Assembly: GCA_001821015.1 (NCBI GenBank)
Contig: MHRQ01000016.1
Coordinates: 1-21,587, forward strand
Direction of reading: 5' to 3'
DNA from: Candidatus Taylorbacteria bacterium RIFCSPHIGHO2_02_FULL_46_13
GTDB taxonomy: Bacteria; Patescibacteriota; Minisyncoccia; Phycocordibacterales; DSPV01
Length of the DNA: 21,587 nucleotides
Part shown: positions 1 through 6,997 of the stretch, one piece after another
Position numbering within the stretch: position 1 is the first letter of the stretch
How the letters are laid out: each line of letters opens with the position of its first letter
Program-made: the position numbers and the translations under genes
Notes under the pieces: generated by a model
The model's database searches: none
Told to the model about the DNA's origin: nothing
What the model saw: only the letters and a program-made list of their open reading frames with translations

Positions 1-4
1 TGAA

Positions 5-853
5 TCACAGAAAACTGTGGGTGTTTTTGGTGTGTGGAAAAGTGGAGGGGAGAGGAGTTTCGTAATTCAAAGTGTAGTAAGTACTGGAATACCGATCCCA
101 GCACCACTCCCACACGTTCCCAGCCATGTCATAAAGCGCGTAACCGTTCGGCGCGAAGTAACCCGATGGGCTCGTGTATGCGTACCCGCCGACCGCAAAT
201 GTCGGATGAAAATCCCTTGTCGGACTTATGTCGTACGCGTTTAGTGTATCGCTGTTGTAATTAGCGCGGCTGTGCGTGATGATGTCCGCGTCTGACCACG
301 GGAAACGATGTTGGCTTACTCCACCGCGCGCCGCCTTTTCCCACTCTGCCTCCGTCGGTAGCCGATACCCGTTTGCATTCCATTTCACCCAATCATTCTG
401 CACAGCCACCCGCCCGCTACGATACACCGTCGTCTGCGTCGCGCCCGTGTAATACGCTGGTACCCTCGCTTCTTTCTCGCTCCGTGCATTACACCACTTG
501 ATGCAGTCAAACCAATTCACGGCAAGGACAGGGTGGTCAGGTCCTTTGCCGTAATTCACGCCGTTGTACCACGACCCGATGTTGTCAAAGCTATAGCCGT
601 GGTTTGTTGCCCACTGGTACACTTCGTCCCACAACGCCTTGGTCACCTCATACTTATCCATGTAGAATGCGCTGGTATAGACCGTGTGCATTGGAAGTTC
701 TTCAGTGGACCCTTCGTTGAACGTGTCGCCCATAGTGAATGTTCCGGGTGGAATCAAGGCCATGTTGGGGGGAGTTTGAGCGTTAGTCTGTTTCGCTTCC
801 GCAAGTACCACTGCCAAGAGCAGTGCGAGTTGTATTGTCAGTTTTGTGTTCAT
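5..853 (-). CDS. Secreted formylglycine-generating-enzyme (FGE-sulfatase) family protein, C-terminally truncated
   Basis: This 282-aa protein starts with a typical signal peptide: a short basic start, a hydrophobic stretch at about residues 7-18, and likely cleavage near TNA-Q. The rest is an FGE/SUMF1-type fold: an early IPPGTFTMGD motif, DKYEVTKALW, a YRLPTEAEWEKAARGG block and a late MAGNVWEWCWD block. Relatives act outside the cytoplasm, either as formylglycine-generating enzymes or as carbohydrate- or ligand-binding proteins; the role here is unknown. Family members normally continue past NVWEW with an RGGSW block, an arginine-rich stretch and a closing GFR motif. Here the sequence changes to an unrelated tail of about 25 residues and stops, so roughly 45-60 family residues are missing. 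That suggests a frameshift, a deletion or a recombination junction. No good ribosome binding site precedes the ATG. The family call is firm; whether the protein works is doubtful. Confidence 0.8.
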   Translation of the reverse strand: MNTKLTIQLALLLAVVLAEAKQTNAQTPPNMALIPPGTFTMGDTFNEGSTEELPMHTVYTSAFYMDKYEVTKALWDEVYQWATNHGYSFDNIGSWYNGVNYGKGPDHPVLAVNWFDCIKWCNARSEKEARVPAYYTGATQTTVYRSGRVAVQNDWVKWNANGYRLPTEAEWEKAARGGVSQHRFPWSDADIITHSRANYNSDTLNAYDISPTRDFHPTFAVGGYAYTSPSGYFAPNGYALYDMAGNVWEWCWDRYSSTYYTLNYETPLPSTFPHTKNTHSFL

Positions 854-954
854 AATCAGAGTATTCAGTTTTCAAGGTTCTCCTATTGTTTCAAACCACG
901 CTCACACGAGCAGGTTTTGCTAGGGCATACCCTACGCCAAACACAGAGATATTT

Positions 955-989
955 CAAATAGAAATAGAAACCCTAGACATTTCTATTTG
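955..989 (-). terminator. Hairpin downstream of the nucleotidyltransferase gene
   Basis: A perfect 11-bp inverted repeat (CAAATAGAAAT at 955-965 with its complement at 979-989, 13-nt loop) lies 8 nt past the stop of the minus-strand nucleotidyltransferase. No run of U follows it in that direction, so termination is only possible, not demonstrated. A second small hairpin (TAGGG-CATA-CCCTA) lies near 920-933. The gap 854-996 holds nothing else I can recognise. Confidence 0.35.
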
Positions 990-996
990 GCAACGG

Positions 997-1524
997 TTAG
1001 TAACCGCGGTCTTTTTCTTTTCCAATGAGTCTGTATTTTATAACCCCGTGATTTTTTTTGAGGAGCGACGTCGTAGATTTGTTGGGTACGAGTGGAACGA
1101 TTTTAATCTCACCGTTATATCGCTTCACTACTGCGCAATCTCCTTTTGGTATTTGGTCTAATGTATAGTCACCTCCTTTAACATATATAGTAGGCTTTGC
1201 CAGTTCAAGAAATTCGGTTGCAGTCGTCTCATTAAAAATACAGACTGCGTCTACACTTGTCAGTGCCGCGAGGACCGCTGCGCGATCAGTTTGGGTATTC
1301 ACCGGCCTGCCTTTGCCTTTGAGTTTGCGGACAGAAGTATCGCTGTTCATTCCAATCAAAAGCATGTCGCCAAGATTGCGTGCTGTTTCCAGATATGAAA
1401 CATGCCCGAGATGCAGGAGGTCAAAACAGCCATTAGTCACCACTAATCTTTTGTTGTTCGCACGAACGTTTGCTCGCCAGCGAGCCAAGTTGTCAATTGA
1501 TATAATTTTATCACGCGCATTCAT
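997..1524 (-). CDS. rfaE2: Cytidylyltransferase-like nucleotidyltransferase, heptose-1-phosphate adenylyltransferase type
   Basis: The 175-aa protein carries the nucleotidyltransferase signature NGCFDLLHLGH with the HxGH motif at about residues 38-41, followed by NSDTSVRKLKG, RAAVLAAL, a VKGGDY motif and a closing STTSLL. This is the pattern of the C-terminal domain of HldE/RfaE (D-glycero-beta-D-manno-heptose 1-phosphate adenylyltransferase), which transfers AMP from ATP to a sugar phosphate for cell-surface glycan precursors. The kinase half is absent and no heptose gene lies nearby, so the true substrate could be another phosphosugar or polyol. I chose the ATG at 1524 because family members begin close to the KIIS motif. 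An in-frame ATG at 1545 would add seven residues. The gene is divergent from aspS with only about 60 bp between the starts. Confidence 0.8.
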   Translation of the reverse strand: MNARDKIISIDNLARWRANVRANNKRLVVTNGCFDLLHLGHVSYLETARNLGDMLLIGMNSDTSVRKLKGKGRPVNTQTDRAAVLAALTSVDAVCIFNETTATEFLELAKPTIYVKGGDYTLDQIPKGDCAVVKRYNGEIKIVPLVPNKSTTSLLKKNHGVIKYRLIGKEKDRGY

Positions 1525-1567
1525 GGTACGTACGTATGGTAGCATATTCTTTTACTGCGTATTTTTG

Positions 1568-1576
1568 TGCTATATT
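1568..1576 (+). promoter_or_regulatory. Extended -10 promoter of aspS (near-leaderless)
   Basis: TGC-TATATT matches an extended -10 box (TGn plus five of six TATAAT positions). It ends 7 nt before the ATG at 1584, so the transcript should begin at or within a base or two of the start codon. No clear -35 box and no Shine-Dalgarno sequence are visible. Confidence 0.5.
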
Positions 1577-1583
1577 TATGGAT

Positions 1584-2975
1584 ATGCAACGCACGTATAT
1601 AGGAGATTTGAAGGCAAAGGTTGGGTCTGAAGTGAAAATCGCGGGCTGGGTGGATGTTCGGCGCGACCACGGCAAACTCATTTTCATAGACTTGCGCGAC
1701 GCATCCGGCAAGGTCCAGATGGTTGCTCTGCCTAACCACGCTGATGCGCACAAAGCGGCTAACACGATACGACCAGAGTGGGTCATTGAAGTTACCGGCA
1801 AGGTCAATGAACGTCCCGCGAAGATGGTTAATAAAGATGAACCTAATGGCGCAATTGAGATAGAAATTTTGTCTTTGAACGTTCTCAATGAAGCGCAGAC
1901 GCCGCCGATGGATGTGACGGGAGATGGCATGGAAATAGGGGAAGAAGTTCGTTTGAAATATCGCTATTTGGACTTGCGTCGTCCGCGCTTGCAGAAAAAC
2001 CTAAATCTTCGGCATCGCTTTATAAAAGAACTTCGTGACTATTTGGACAAGGAAGGATTTTTGGAAATTGAAACTCCGTTACTTTCTGCCACGACACCAG
2101 AAGGTGCGCGCGACTTTGTGGTTCCGTCTAGATTGGAGAAAGGAAAATTCTATGCCCTCCCGCAATCACCCCAGCAATACAAACAACTTTTTATGATTGC
2201 GGGTATAGAGAAATATTTTCAAATCGCGCGGTGTTTCCGCGATGAAGACACGCGCGGTGATCGCCAGCCCGAGTTTACACAGTTTGATCTAGAGATGGCG
2301 TTTGTCCAGCGTGATGACGTGATCGCGTTTATAGAAAAAGCACTCATTCACTTGGTACAGACGGTTACTCCCGAGAAAAAAATTCAGGAAGTGCCGTTCC
2401 CACGCCTTTCCTACAAAGAAGCTATGGAGAAGTACGGAAGCGACAAGCCAGATTTGCGTACAGATAAAAATGATAAAAATCTACTGGCGTTCTGCTGGGT
2501 TTTGGATTTTCCTTTTTTTGAAAAGACTGGTGAAGGTGGTTGGACGTTTACGCACAACCCCTTTTCATCGCCCAAGCTCGAGCATATGGAGTGGTTGTTG
2601 AAAGGTGAGAAAATCGGAGAGATTTTGACGACGCAATACGACATGGCGCTGAATGGGTACGAGATTGGTGGGGGAAGTATACGAAACAATAAATCGGATG
2701 CTATCAAAGCGGTATTTTCTGTGATGGGATATAAAGATGAATCTATAGAGAAAAACTTTGGCCATATGCTTGAAGCCTACCGTTATGGCGCGCCGCCGCA
2801 TGGAGGTATCGCGTGGGGTTTGGATAGAATCCTTGCCATACTTGCAAACGAGCCTAATATTCGTGAAGTGATTGCATTCGCTAAGACCGGAGAGGGAAGA
2901 GACCTTATGATGAATGCGCCCTCAGAACTTGAAGCAAAACGCCTGAAAGAGCTGGGGATTAAATTGGGAAAATAA
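1584..2975 (+). CDS. aspS: Aspartyl-tRNA synthetase lacking the GAD insertion domain
   Basis: Class II aminoacyl-tRNA synthetase that charges tRNA with aspartate in the cytoplasm. Visible parts are an N-terminal OB-fold anticodon-binding domain (about residues 1-105, with GWVDVRRDHGKLIFIDLRD), the bacterial-type QSPQQYKQL flipping-loop region, motif 2 (FRDEDTRGDRQPEFTQ, about 218-233) and motif 3 (GLDRILAIL, about 412-420). Bacterial AspRS is normally near 580-600 aa because a GAD domain of over 100 residues sits between YGSDKPDLR and the WVLDFPFFE block. Here only about a dozen residues join these blocks, giving 463 aa. The catalytic residues I can see are intact. ATGs at 1536, 1578 and 1584 are in frame; 1584 gives the usual N-terminus and fits the -10 spacing. 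First gene of an operon with the next two. Discriminating versus non-discriminating specificity cannot be told from this. Confidence 0.95.
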   Translation: MQRTYIGDLKAKVGSEVKIAGWVDVRRDHGKLIFIDLRDASGKVQMVALPNHADAHKAANTIRPEWVIEVTGKVNERPAKMVNKDEPNGAIEIEILSLNVLNEAQTPPMDVTGDGMEIGEEVRLKYRYLDLRRPRLQKNLNLRHRFIKELRDYLDKEGFLEIETPLLSATTPEGARDFVVPSRLEKGKFYALPQSPQQYKQLFMIAGIEKYFQIARCFRDEDTRGDRQPEFTQFDLEMAFVQRDDVIAFIEKALIHLVQTVTPEKKIQEVPFPRLSYKEAMEKYGSDKPDLRTDKNDKNLLAFCWVLDFPFFEKTGEGGWTFTHNPFSSPKLEHMEWLLKGEKIGEILTTQYDMALNGYEIGGGSIRNNKSDAIKAVFSVMGYKDESIEKNFGHMLEAYRYGAPPHGGIAWGLDRILAILANEPNIREVIAFAKTGEGRDLMMNAPSELEAKRLKELGIKLGK

Positions 2976-2991
2976 ATCTTTAAACTCACCT

Positions 2992-3735
2992 ATGAAAAAA
3001 ATAATTATATTTGTAGTTTTGGTTGTGGTCTGTATTCTTGGCTGGTATGCCTTAAAGCACTATACTACACGGACTATCTCAAGCATCACCACCTTTGAAG
3101 AATGCGCGCAGGCGGGGTATCCGATTATGGAAAGCTATCCGCGGCAGTGCCGCACTCCTGATGGTAGAAATTTTGTAGAACAAATCAGTGTTGCGACCAG
3201 CACACTTTCTGATCTTATTGTTGTTGACTCTCCCAAACCAGGGGCGACCGTCAAAAGTCCGATTCATATTTCTGGGAAAGCTCGCGGTAATTGGTATTTT
3301 GAGGCTTCATTTCCTGTTATCCTTAAAGATGTAAATGGTAAGGTAATTATACAAACACCTATGCAGGCAAAAGGGGATTGGATGACGACGGAGTTCGTTC
3401 CATTTGAGCTTGATCTTGCATTGCCCACCTCTACGGTACCCGGCCCCGTGACGCTTATTTTGCAAAAGGATAATCCATCGGGCCTGCCTCAGCACGATGC
3501 ACAAATTGAGATTCCGCTTATCATAGGCGCGCCTGCGACGGCGGGTGCGTGTCGTCCAACTGGCTGTAGCGGTCAGGTTTGTTCCGACAAAGATGTCATT
3601 ACAACTTGTGAATACCGTGCAGAATATGCCTGCTATAAAACTGCGAAATGTGAACGACAGGTAAGCGGGCAATGTGGCTGGACCCCCTCTGTAGTACTGA
3701 CGCAGTGTTTAGCGAATCCTCCCGCCGTAGAATAA
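2992..3735 (+). CDS. Membrane-anchored protein with Gmad2-like domain and eight-cysteine C-terminus
   Basis: The 247-aa protein begins with one hydrophobic segment (about residues 3-21) that should anchor it in the membrane with the rest outside. Next come a short Cys-containing segment (FEECAQAGYPIMESYPRQC), an immunoglobulin-like region at about 75-178 resembling the Gmad2 domain (VDSPKPGATVKSPIHISGKA, then a run of strands), and a tail with eight cysteines after a Pro/Ala linker. The cysteines probably form disulfides outside the cell. Function is unknown; Gmad2-like domains occur in surface proteins. It starts 16 nt after aspS, and its TAA overlaps the ATG of tsaC by one base (TAATG), so it is co-transcribed and possibly translationally coupled with two translation genes. 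No Shine-Dalgarno sequence is visible. Confidence 0.7.
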   Translation: MKKIIIFVVLVVVCILGWYALKHYTTRTISSITTFEECAQAGYPIMESYPRQCRTPDGRNFVEQISVATSTLSDLIVVDSPKPGATVKSPIHISGKARGNWYFEASFPVILKDVNGKVIIQTPMQAKGDWMTTEFVPFELDLALPTSTVPGPVTLILQKDNPSGLPQHDAQIEIPLIIGAPATAGACRPTGCSGQVCSDKDVITTCEYRAEYACYKTAKCERQVSGQCGWTPSVVLTQCLANPPAVE

Positions 3736-4313
3736 TGCTAAGCGCAAGTTTTCTAGAAGCTATAGAGCTTATCAAAAATGGAAAGATCGGCGTGCTTCCC
3801 ACCGATACTATCTATGGACTCGTGGGGTCGGCGCTCTCACCCCGTGTCGTTGAACGAATATACGCAGTGCGTAAGCGTTCTGGCAATAAACCCTTCATTG
3901 TTTTGATTTCTAGTATCAATGATTTACATTTGTTTGGTATCGTGCCAGACGAAAAACTGCGCATATTTCTAGAAAAAAACTGGCCGGGGAAAGTTAGCAT
4001 TATTATTGGCGGTGTTGATGAAAAATATAAATATTTACACCGAGGAGAGGGGAGCATCGCGTTTCGTTTGCCGGATAAAAAGGAATTACTGGATTTAATT
4101 TCTCAAACAGGACCCTTAGTCGCGCCAAGTGCAAATCACGAAGGAGAAACCCCTGCGAAGACGATTGCGGAAGCGAAGAATTATTTTGGTGGTGCAGTGG
4201 ATTTTTATATTGATGGTGGGACCCTCGAGGACGAACCTTCAACACTCGTAAAATATGACCACGGCGAATTTGTTATTTTGCGAAAGGGTGCGGTGAAGTT
4301 GAGTGACATATAA
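3735..4313 (+). CDS. tsaC: Threonylcarbamoyl-AMP synthase, YrdC/Sua5 family, short form
   Basis: This 192-aa YrdC-domain protein makes threonylcarbamoyl-AMP from threonine, bicarbonate and ATP, the first step of t6A37 modification of ANN-decoding tRNAs. Diagnostic motifs are PTDTIYGL (22-29), the KR pair and KPF (about 47-54) that bind nucleotide, and the SAN motif (132-134). It is the short TsaC form without the extra Sua5 C-terminal domain. I start it at the ATG overlapping the upstream stop (TAATG at 3733-3737). A longer in-frame start at 3672 would lie inside the preceding gene and adds unrelated residues. Being the last gene of the aspS operon groups it with another tRNA-related enzyme. 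Confidence 0.9.
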   Translation: MLSASFLEAIELIKNGKIGVLPTDTIYGLVGSALSPRVVERIYAVRKRSGNKPFIVLISSINDLHLFGIVPDEKLRIFLEKNWPGKVSIIIGGVDEKYKYLHRGEGSIAFRLPDKKELLDLISQTGPLVAPSANHEGETPAKTIAEAKNYFGGAVDFYIDGGTLEDEPSTLVKYDHGEFVILRKGAVKLSDI

Positions 4314-4332
4314 ACAGATCAAATTGTTTTTT

Positions 4333-4380
4333 AATTAATACGCTAATGTAATGCGGCCGCATTACATTAGCGTATTAATT
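4333..4380. repeat. Perfect 48-bp palindrome centred on GCGGCCGC
   Basis: Positions 4333-4380 are perfectly self-complementary around a centre between 4356 and 4357. As RNA this would be a stem of about 22 bp closed by GGCC. It starts 20 nt after the tsaC stop and ends inside the predicted -35 box of the methyltransferase promoter. No T-run follows on either strand, so it is not a standard intrinsic terminator, although it may still block or protect transcript ends. Confidence 0.9.
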
Positions 4381-4407
4381 GAAGTCTACTAAGTATTGGC
4401 GTATAGT
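4379..4407 (+). promoter_or_regulatory. Promoter for the methyltransferase gene (leaderless)
   Basis: TTGAAG (4379-4384), a 17-bp spacer and TATAGT (4402-4407) fit a sigma70-type promoter. Six nucleotides separate the -10 box from the ATG at 4414, so the transcript likely starts at the start codon. The -35 box overlaps the end of the 48-bp palindrome. Confidence 0.6.
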
Positions 4408-4413
4408 GCTTAG

Positions 4414-5184
4414 ATGAAAAGCAGAGATACTTCATGGAATTCGGTAGCGGGCTGGTATGACGACATGCTTGCCGATAGCGAGAGCTATCAACAGAAGGTG
4501 ATTTTGCCGAACCTTATGCGTTTGGCTGGCGAGGTGCATGGGAAAAAGATTTTAGATCTTGCCTGCGGCCAAGGATTTTTCTCGGAATCTTTAGTAAAGG
4601 CAGGAGCATCAGTGATTGGTGTGGATCTCTCAAAAGAACTGATTGTTCTTGCACAAAAACGTTTGGGTGACGCCGGCGAGTTTCTTGCGGGTTCAATTGA
4701 AAAGTTGCCACTTGCTATTAAAGCTGAGACTTTTGATAGTGCGCTTTGTGTGCTTGCGCTCCAGAATGTGCGCGACCTTGACTCTGCTGTGCGCGAAACG
4801 GCACGAGTGTTAAAACCGGGCGGGCGATTTCTGATTGTGCTTAATCACCCCGCCTTTAGAATCCCCAAGTGTTCCTCGTGGGGATTTGATGAAGCACAAA
4901 AGATTCAATACCGACGTTTGGACTCTTATCTTTCTGAAATAAAAACAGATATCGTGATGAACCCGTCAGCTAAAGAAAGCGCAACCACCGTTTCTTTCCA
5001 CCGCCCGCTACAAGTGTATTTTAAAATGTTTGCGAAGCATGGATTTTCCGTACATCGTCTTGAAGAGTGGATTTCACACAAAAAAAGCGAGCCGGGCGCA
5101 CGGCATGACGCTGAAAATCTCGCACGTCATGAGTTTCCTCTGTTTTTGTATCTCGGATTAGTCAAGCCTGCTAAGGCTATTTGA
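4414..5184 (+). CDS. Class I SAM-dependent methyltransferase (UbiE-like fold)
   Basis: A 256-aa Rossmann-fold methyltransferase. The glycine-rich SAM loop ILDLACGQGFFS is at about residues 46-57, the acidic residue that binds the SAM ribose is D71 in VIGVDLS, and motif IV/post-motif regions FDSALCVLALQNV and VLKPGGRFLIVL follow. The C-terminal half (about 145-256) holds a Pro/Trp-containing substrate lid ending in a hydrophobic FPLFLYLGLVKPAK segment. It resembles the broad Methyltransf_11/UbiE group. No quinone pathway genes are near, so the substrate is unknown. It stands alone, with its own promoter directly upstream and no Shine-Dalgarno sequence. Confidence 0.85.
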   Translation: MKSRDTSWNSVAGWYDDMLADSESYQQKVILPNLMRLAGEVHGKKILDLACGQGFFSESLVKAGASVIGVDLSKELIVLAQKRLGDAGEFLAGSIEKLPLAIKAETFDSALCVLALQNVRDLDSAVRETARVLKPGGRFLIVLNHPAFRIPKCSSWGFDEAQKIQYRRLDSYLSEIKTDIVMNPSAKESATTVSFHRPLQVYFKMFAKHGFSVHRLEEWISHKKSEPGARHDAENLARHEFPLFLYLGLVKPAKAI

Positions 5185-5267
5185 ACCCCTGAGCTCTTAG
5201 GATACTGGGCGGATATTGCCTAAATAAAATTTTTGTGTTTTGCTATGTTTTTAAAAGTTATGCACAC

Positions 5268-5316
5268 TTGAAAGGGGAATACATCTTTATATAATTCTGG
5301 CATTACTAACGTTAGT
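5268..5316 (+). promoter_or_regulatory. Promoter and possible operator of the small Cys-rich gene
   Basis: TTGAAA (5268-5273), a 16-bp spacer and a perfect TATAAT (5290-5295) predict a start near 5302. A 12-bp palindrome, ACTAACGTTAGT, covers 5305-5316 just after the predicted start and could bind a dimeric regulator. A second near-palindrome GCGTA-T-TACGC lies at about 5320-5330. The leader is about 39 nt and has no Shine-Dalgarno sequence. The rest of the gap 5185-5267 shows nothing. Confidence 0.55.
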
Positions 5317-5340
5317 CGTGCGTATTACGCGCTAAACATC

Positions 5341-5532
5341 ATGTTGCACTATGTATGTACTGGAGATTGCGGGGGTGAATCACAGCGTGTGGGCGTTTGC
5401 GAGTCGGAAGGTTGTAGCAAGGAAGCGCAACCGCTTACAGAATGTAATTGTGATGACGGTTTTCATAAGGGTGTCGTTACAATCGCAGACGAACCTGATA
5501 TAGAAAGCATGGATGACCACGACAATATCTGA
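5341..5532 (+). CDS. Small Cys-rich acidic protein, possible zinc ribbon
   Basis: This 63-aa protein starts MLHYVCTGDCGG and has six cysteines (residues 6, 10, 20, 25, 35, 37) in the pattern CxxxC, CxxxxC, CxC, followed by an acidic tail. There is no signal peptide or membrane segment. The spacing suggests a small metal-binding knuckle in the cytoplasm. I recall similar short proteins being common in Parcubacteria, but their function is not known to me. A good promoter directly upstream and an array plus hairpin directly downstream support it as a real single-gene transcript. Confidence 0.65.
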   Translation: MLHYVCTGDCGGESQRVGVCESEGCSKEAQPLTECNCDDGFHKGVVTIADEPDIESMDDHDNI

Positions 5533-5539
5533 AGCAAGA

Positions 5540-5568
5540 GCTTAATGCTTTTTGCTTAGGGCTTAGAG
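5540..5568 (+). repeat. Heptamer tandem array A (after the Cys-rich gene)
   Basis: Units of 7 bp follow the stop codon closely: GCTTAAT at 5540, a shortened unit, then GCTTAGG at 5554 and GCTTAGA at 5561. It is followed by TCAGAAA, an A-rich stretch and the hairpin at 5592. Thirteen bases (5554-5566) are an exact inverted match to array B (5668-5680). Confidence 0.75.
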
Positions 5569-5591
5569 CATCAGAAAACACAAAGACAGAC

Positions 5592-5626
5592 AAACCGCTA
5601 GTTTAGCTGTGCTAAACTAGCGGTTT
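5592..5626. terminator. 16-bp hairpin between convergent genes
   Basis: A perfect 16-bp stem (5592-5607 with 5611-5626) closes a 3-nt loop. It lies midway between the convergent Cys-rich and MFS genes and is flanked by the inverted arrays A and B. It may serve as a bidirectional terminator, although the U-tracts are poor (only a T/C-rich stretch on the minus side). Confidence 0.6.
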
Positions 5627-5656
5627 ATCGCAGGTACCCCTCTTGAAGTTTTTAAA

Positions 5657-5684
5657 AGCTCAAAGCGCTAAGCCCTAAGCTTGC
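5657..5684 (-). repeat. Heptamer tandem array B (directly after the MFS stop)
   Basis: Read on the minus strand, the bases directly after the MFS stop codon form heptamers GCTTAGG, GCTTAGC and GCTTTGA. The array is the inverted counterpart of array A, with the 16-bp hairpin between them. Confidence 0.75.
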
Positions 5685-6866
5685 TTACTTTGTATCGTGG
5701 ATGACGAGACTGCGGCGGATGCCGTATATCATAAATACTGCCAAGACAAGAAAGAGGTATTGAATTCCAACGAATGGCAAGATGAGTGTGGCAATTAAAG
5801 GTGCAATCACATATGCCCACGGACGGGTCGTACGGAACAGCCCCAAAAGCGATGCATCTTTATCCGTGGTTTGTTTGAAGAAATACGTTTCGCTCATAAC
5901 CTCTACCATGCTTGCTCCTACACGGCTTGCAAAAAGCACGAGTATCCACAGAACGATGTTTGTAGAAAGCATAAATGCCATGATGGCTGTCGTCATCATC
6001 ATAATGGCAAATCCTGCAACCAAGAGTTCTTTCTCGCCAAGCCATCGGTCCGCAATTTTCCCGAGCGGTCGTTCAGTGGCGACAAACGGCAAAAGCATAA
6101 TAGAGAACATGATAGAAATTTGTGCCCAACTGAATCCAATATGATTGTGCAGATAGATGGGAGTATAAATAACCATCCACGCATAAAAGAATTGTAGCAA
6201 GAAATTAACGACGTAAATATTCCAGATATTTTTATGAAGCCACGCCAAACCGAGTGTTTTGAAAAATGGCGTATGTGTATAGGGAGGGTTGTTGAAACGT
6301 TTAAACGTATTTTGTACCAAAAAGATGACGGGAATGAGTAAGAATGTCGCGAGAGCGAACACCTGCCAATAGTGGCTATCGGTAATGACAAAACTGACAA
6401 TGAGTTGCGATAGTACCCACGCGCTATTGATAAATACGAGATACGTACCCCTGATTCTTCCCGTTGAACTGTCCCGTGAGAAATGTTCAAGGAAAATATC
6501 CATGTTAAGTGAGAGCAATGCAATCACGACAAAACTTGCGATGAACGCGGCGATTACAGCGCCCGGTGCCCCTGCGAGTGTCAGTGTCAGTGTCGCGAGG
6601 AATTCCACCCATAACAGCACGAGGGATACGCTATAGTTTCCGTATCGGCGCAGGAGGGCTGGAAGAAATGAAAATGCAATGATCGTGACAAGCGAGGCTA
6701 TGGCATACAGTACTCCTATCCACTTTTCCGGAGCAAACTGGCTTAAGAATGACGAGGTGATGTATGCAGGAATTGCAACATGCAACCCAAGCAGAAAGCC
6801 AATCAGATACATGACTAACACGGGGTTTCGCCTGTGATATATGGGACGAGAAGATACTTCTTCCAT
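5685..6866 (-). CDS. Major facilitator superfamily transporter
   Basis: A 393-aa integral membrane protein with about twelve hydrophobic helices in two groups of six, split by a central polar loop at about residues 185-210 (NTFKRFNNPPYTHTPFF). Charged motifs after helices 2 (LLRRYGN) and 8 (RPLGKIADRWLG) match the MFS loop 2-3 and 8-9 signatures. Substrate cannot be deduced; drug, sugar and peptide exporters all look like this. It follows RNase J on the same strand with a 131-nt gap that contains a nested inverted-repeat structure reaching into its start codon. No Shine-Dalgarno sequence is present, only a CUAACGGG stretch before the AUG. Confidence 0.85.
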   Translation of the reverse strand: MEEVSSRPIYHRRNPVLVMYLIGFLLGLHVAIPAYITSSFLSQFAPEKWIGVLYAIASLVTIIAFSFLPALLRRYGNYSVSLVLLWVEFLATLTLTLAGAPGAVIAAFIASFVVIALLSLNMDIFLEHFSRDSSTGRIRGTYLVFINSAWVLSQLIVSFVITDSHYWQVFALATFLLIPVIFLVQNTFKRFNNPPYTHTPFFKTLGLAWLHKNIWNIYVVNFLLQFFYAWMVIYTPIYLHNHIGFSWAQISIMFSIMLLPFVATERPLGKIADRWLGEKELLVAGFAIMMMTTAIMAFMLSTNIVLWILVLFASRVGASMVEVMSETYFFKQTTDKDASLLGLFRTTRPWAYVIAPLIATLILPFVGIQYLFLVLAVFMIYGIRRSLVIHDTK

Positions 6867-6992
6867 CCCGTTAGAAGCAGGAAACGGACAATCCGTTTCT
6901 GCTTGAGGTTACAACTACCTTATTCATTATTCGACACTGTGCATCATACAACATCATAAATTTTCATTGGTTTCCGCAGCTTCTAACGGGAT
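6865..6992 (-). promoter_or_regulatory. Nested inverted-repeat leader of the MFS gene (or MITE-like element)
   Basis: The 14-bp sequence at 6865-6878 (ATCCCGTTAGAAGC) is the exact inverse of 6979-6992. In the minus-strand RNA the copy nearest the gene contains the A and U of the MFS start codon. Inside lies a second stem (AAGCAG at 6875-6880 with 6899-6904, AAACGGA at 6882-6888 with 6892-6898, one bulge, 3-nt loop) that shares bases 6875-6878 with the outer stem. The two structures therefore compete. This is either a translation-controlling leader or a 128-bp element with 14-bp terminal inverted repeats; no convincing target duplication flanks it. Confidence 0.6.
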
Positions 6993-6997
6993 CCATA

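Noticed and set aside
3672..3734. Longer tsaC start
   Set aside because: The extra 21 residues lie inside the preceding gene and have no YrdC similarity; the overlapping TAATG start is more natural.
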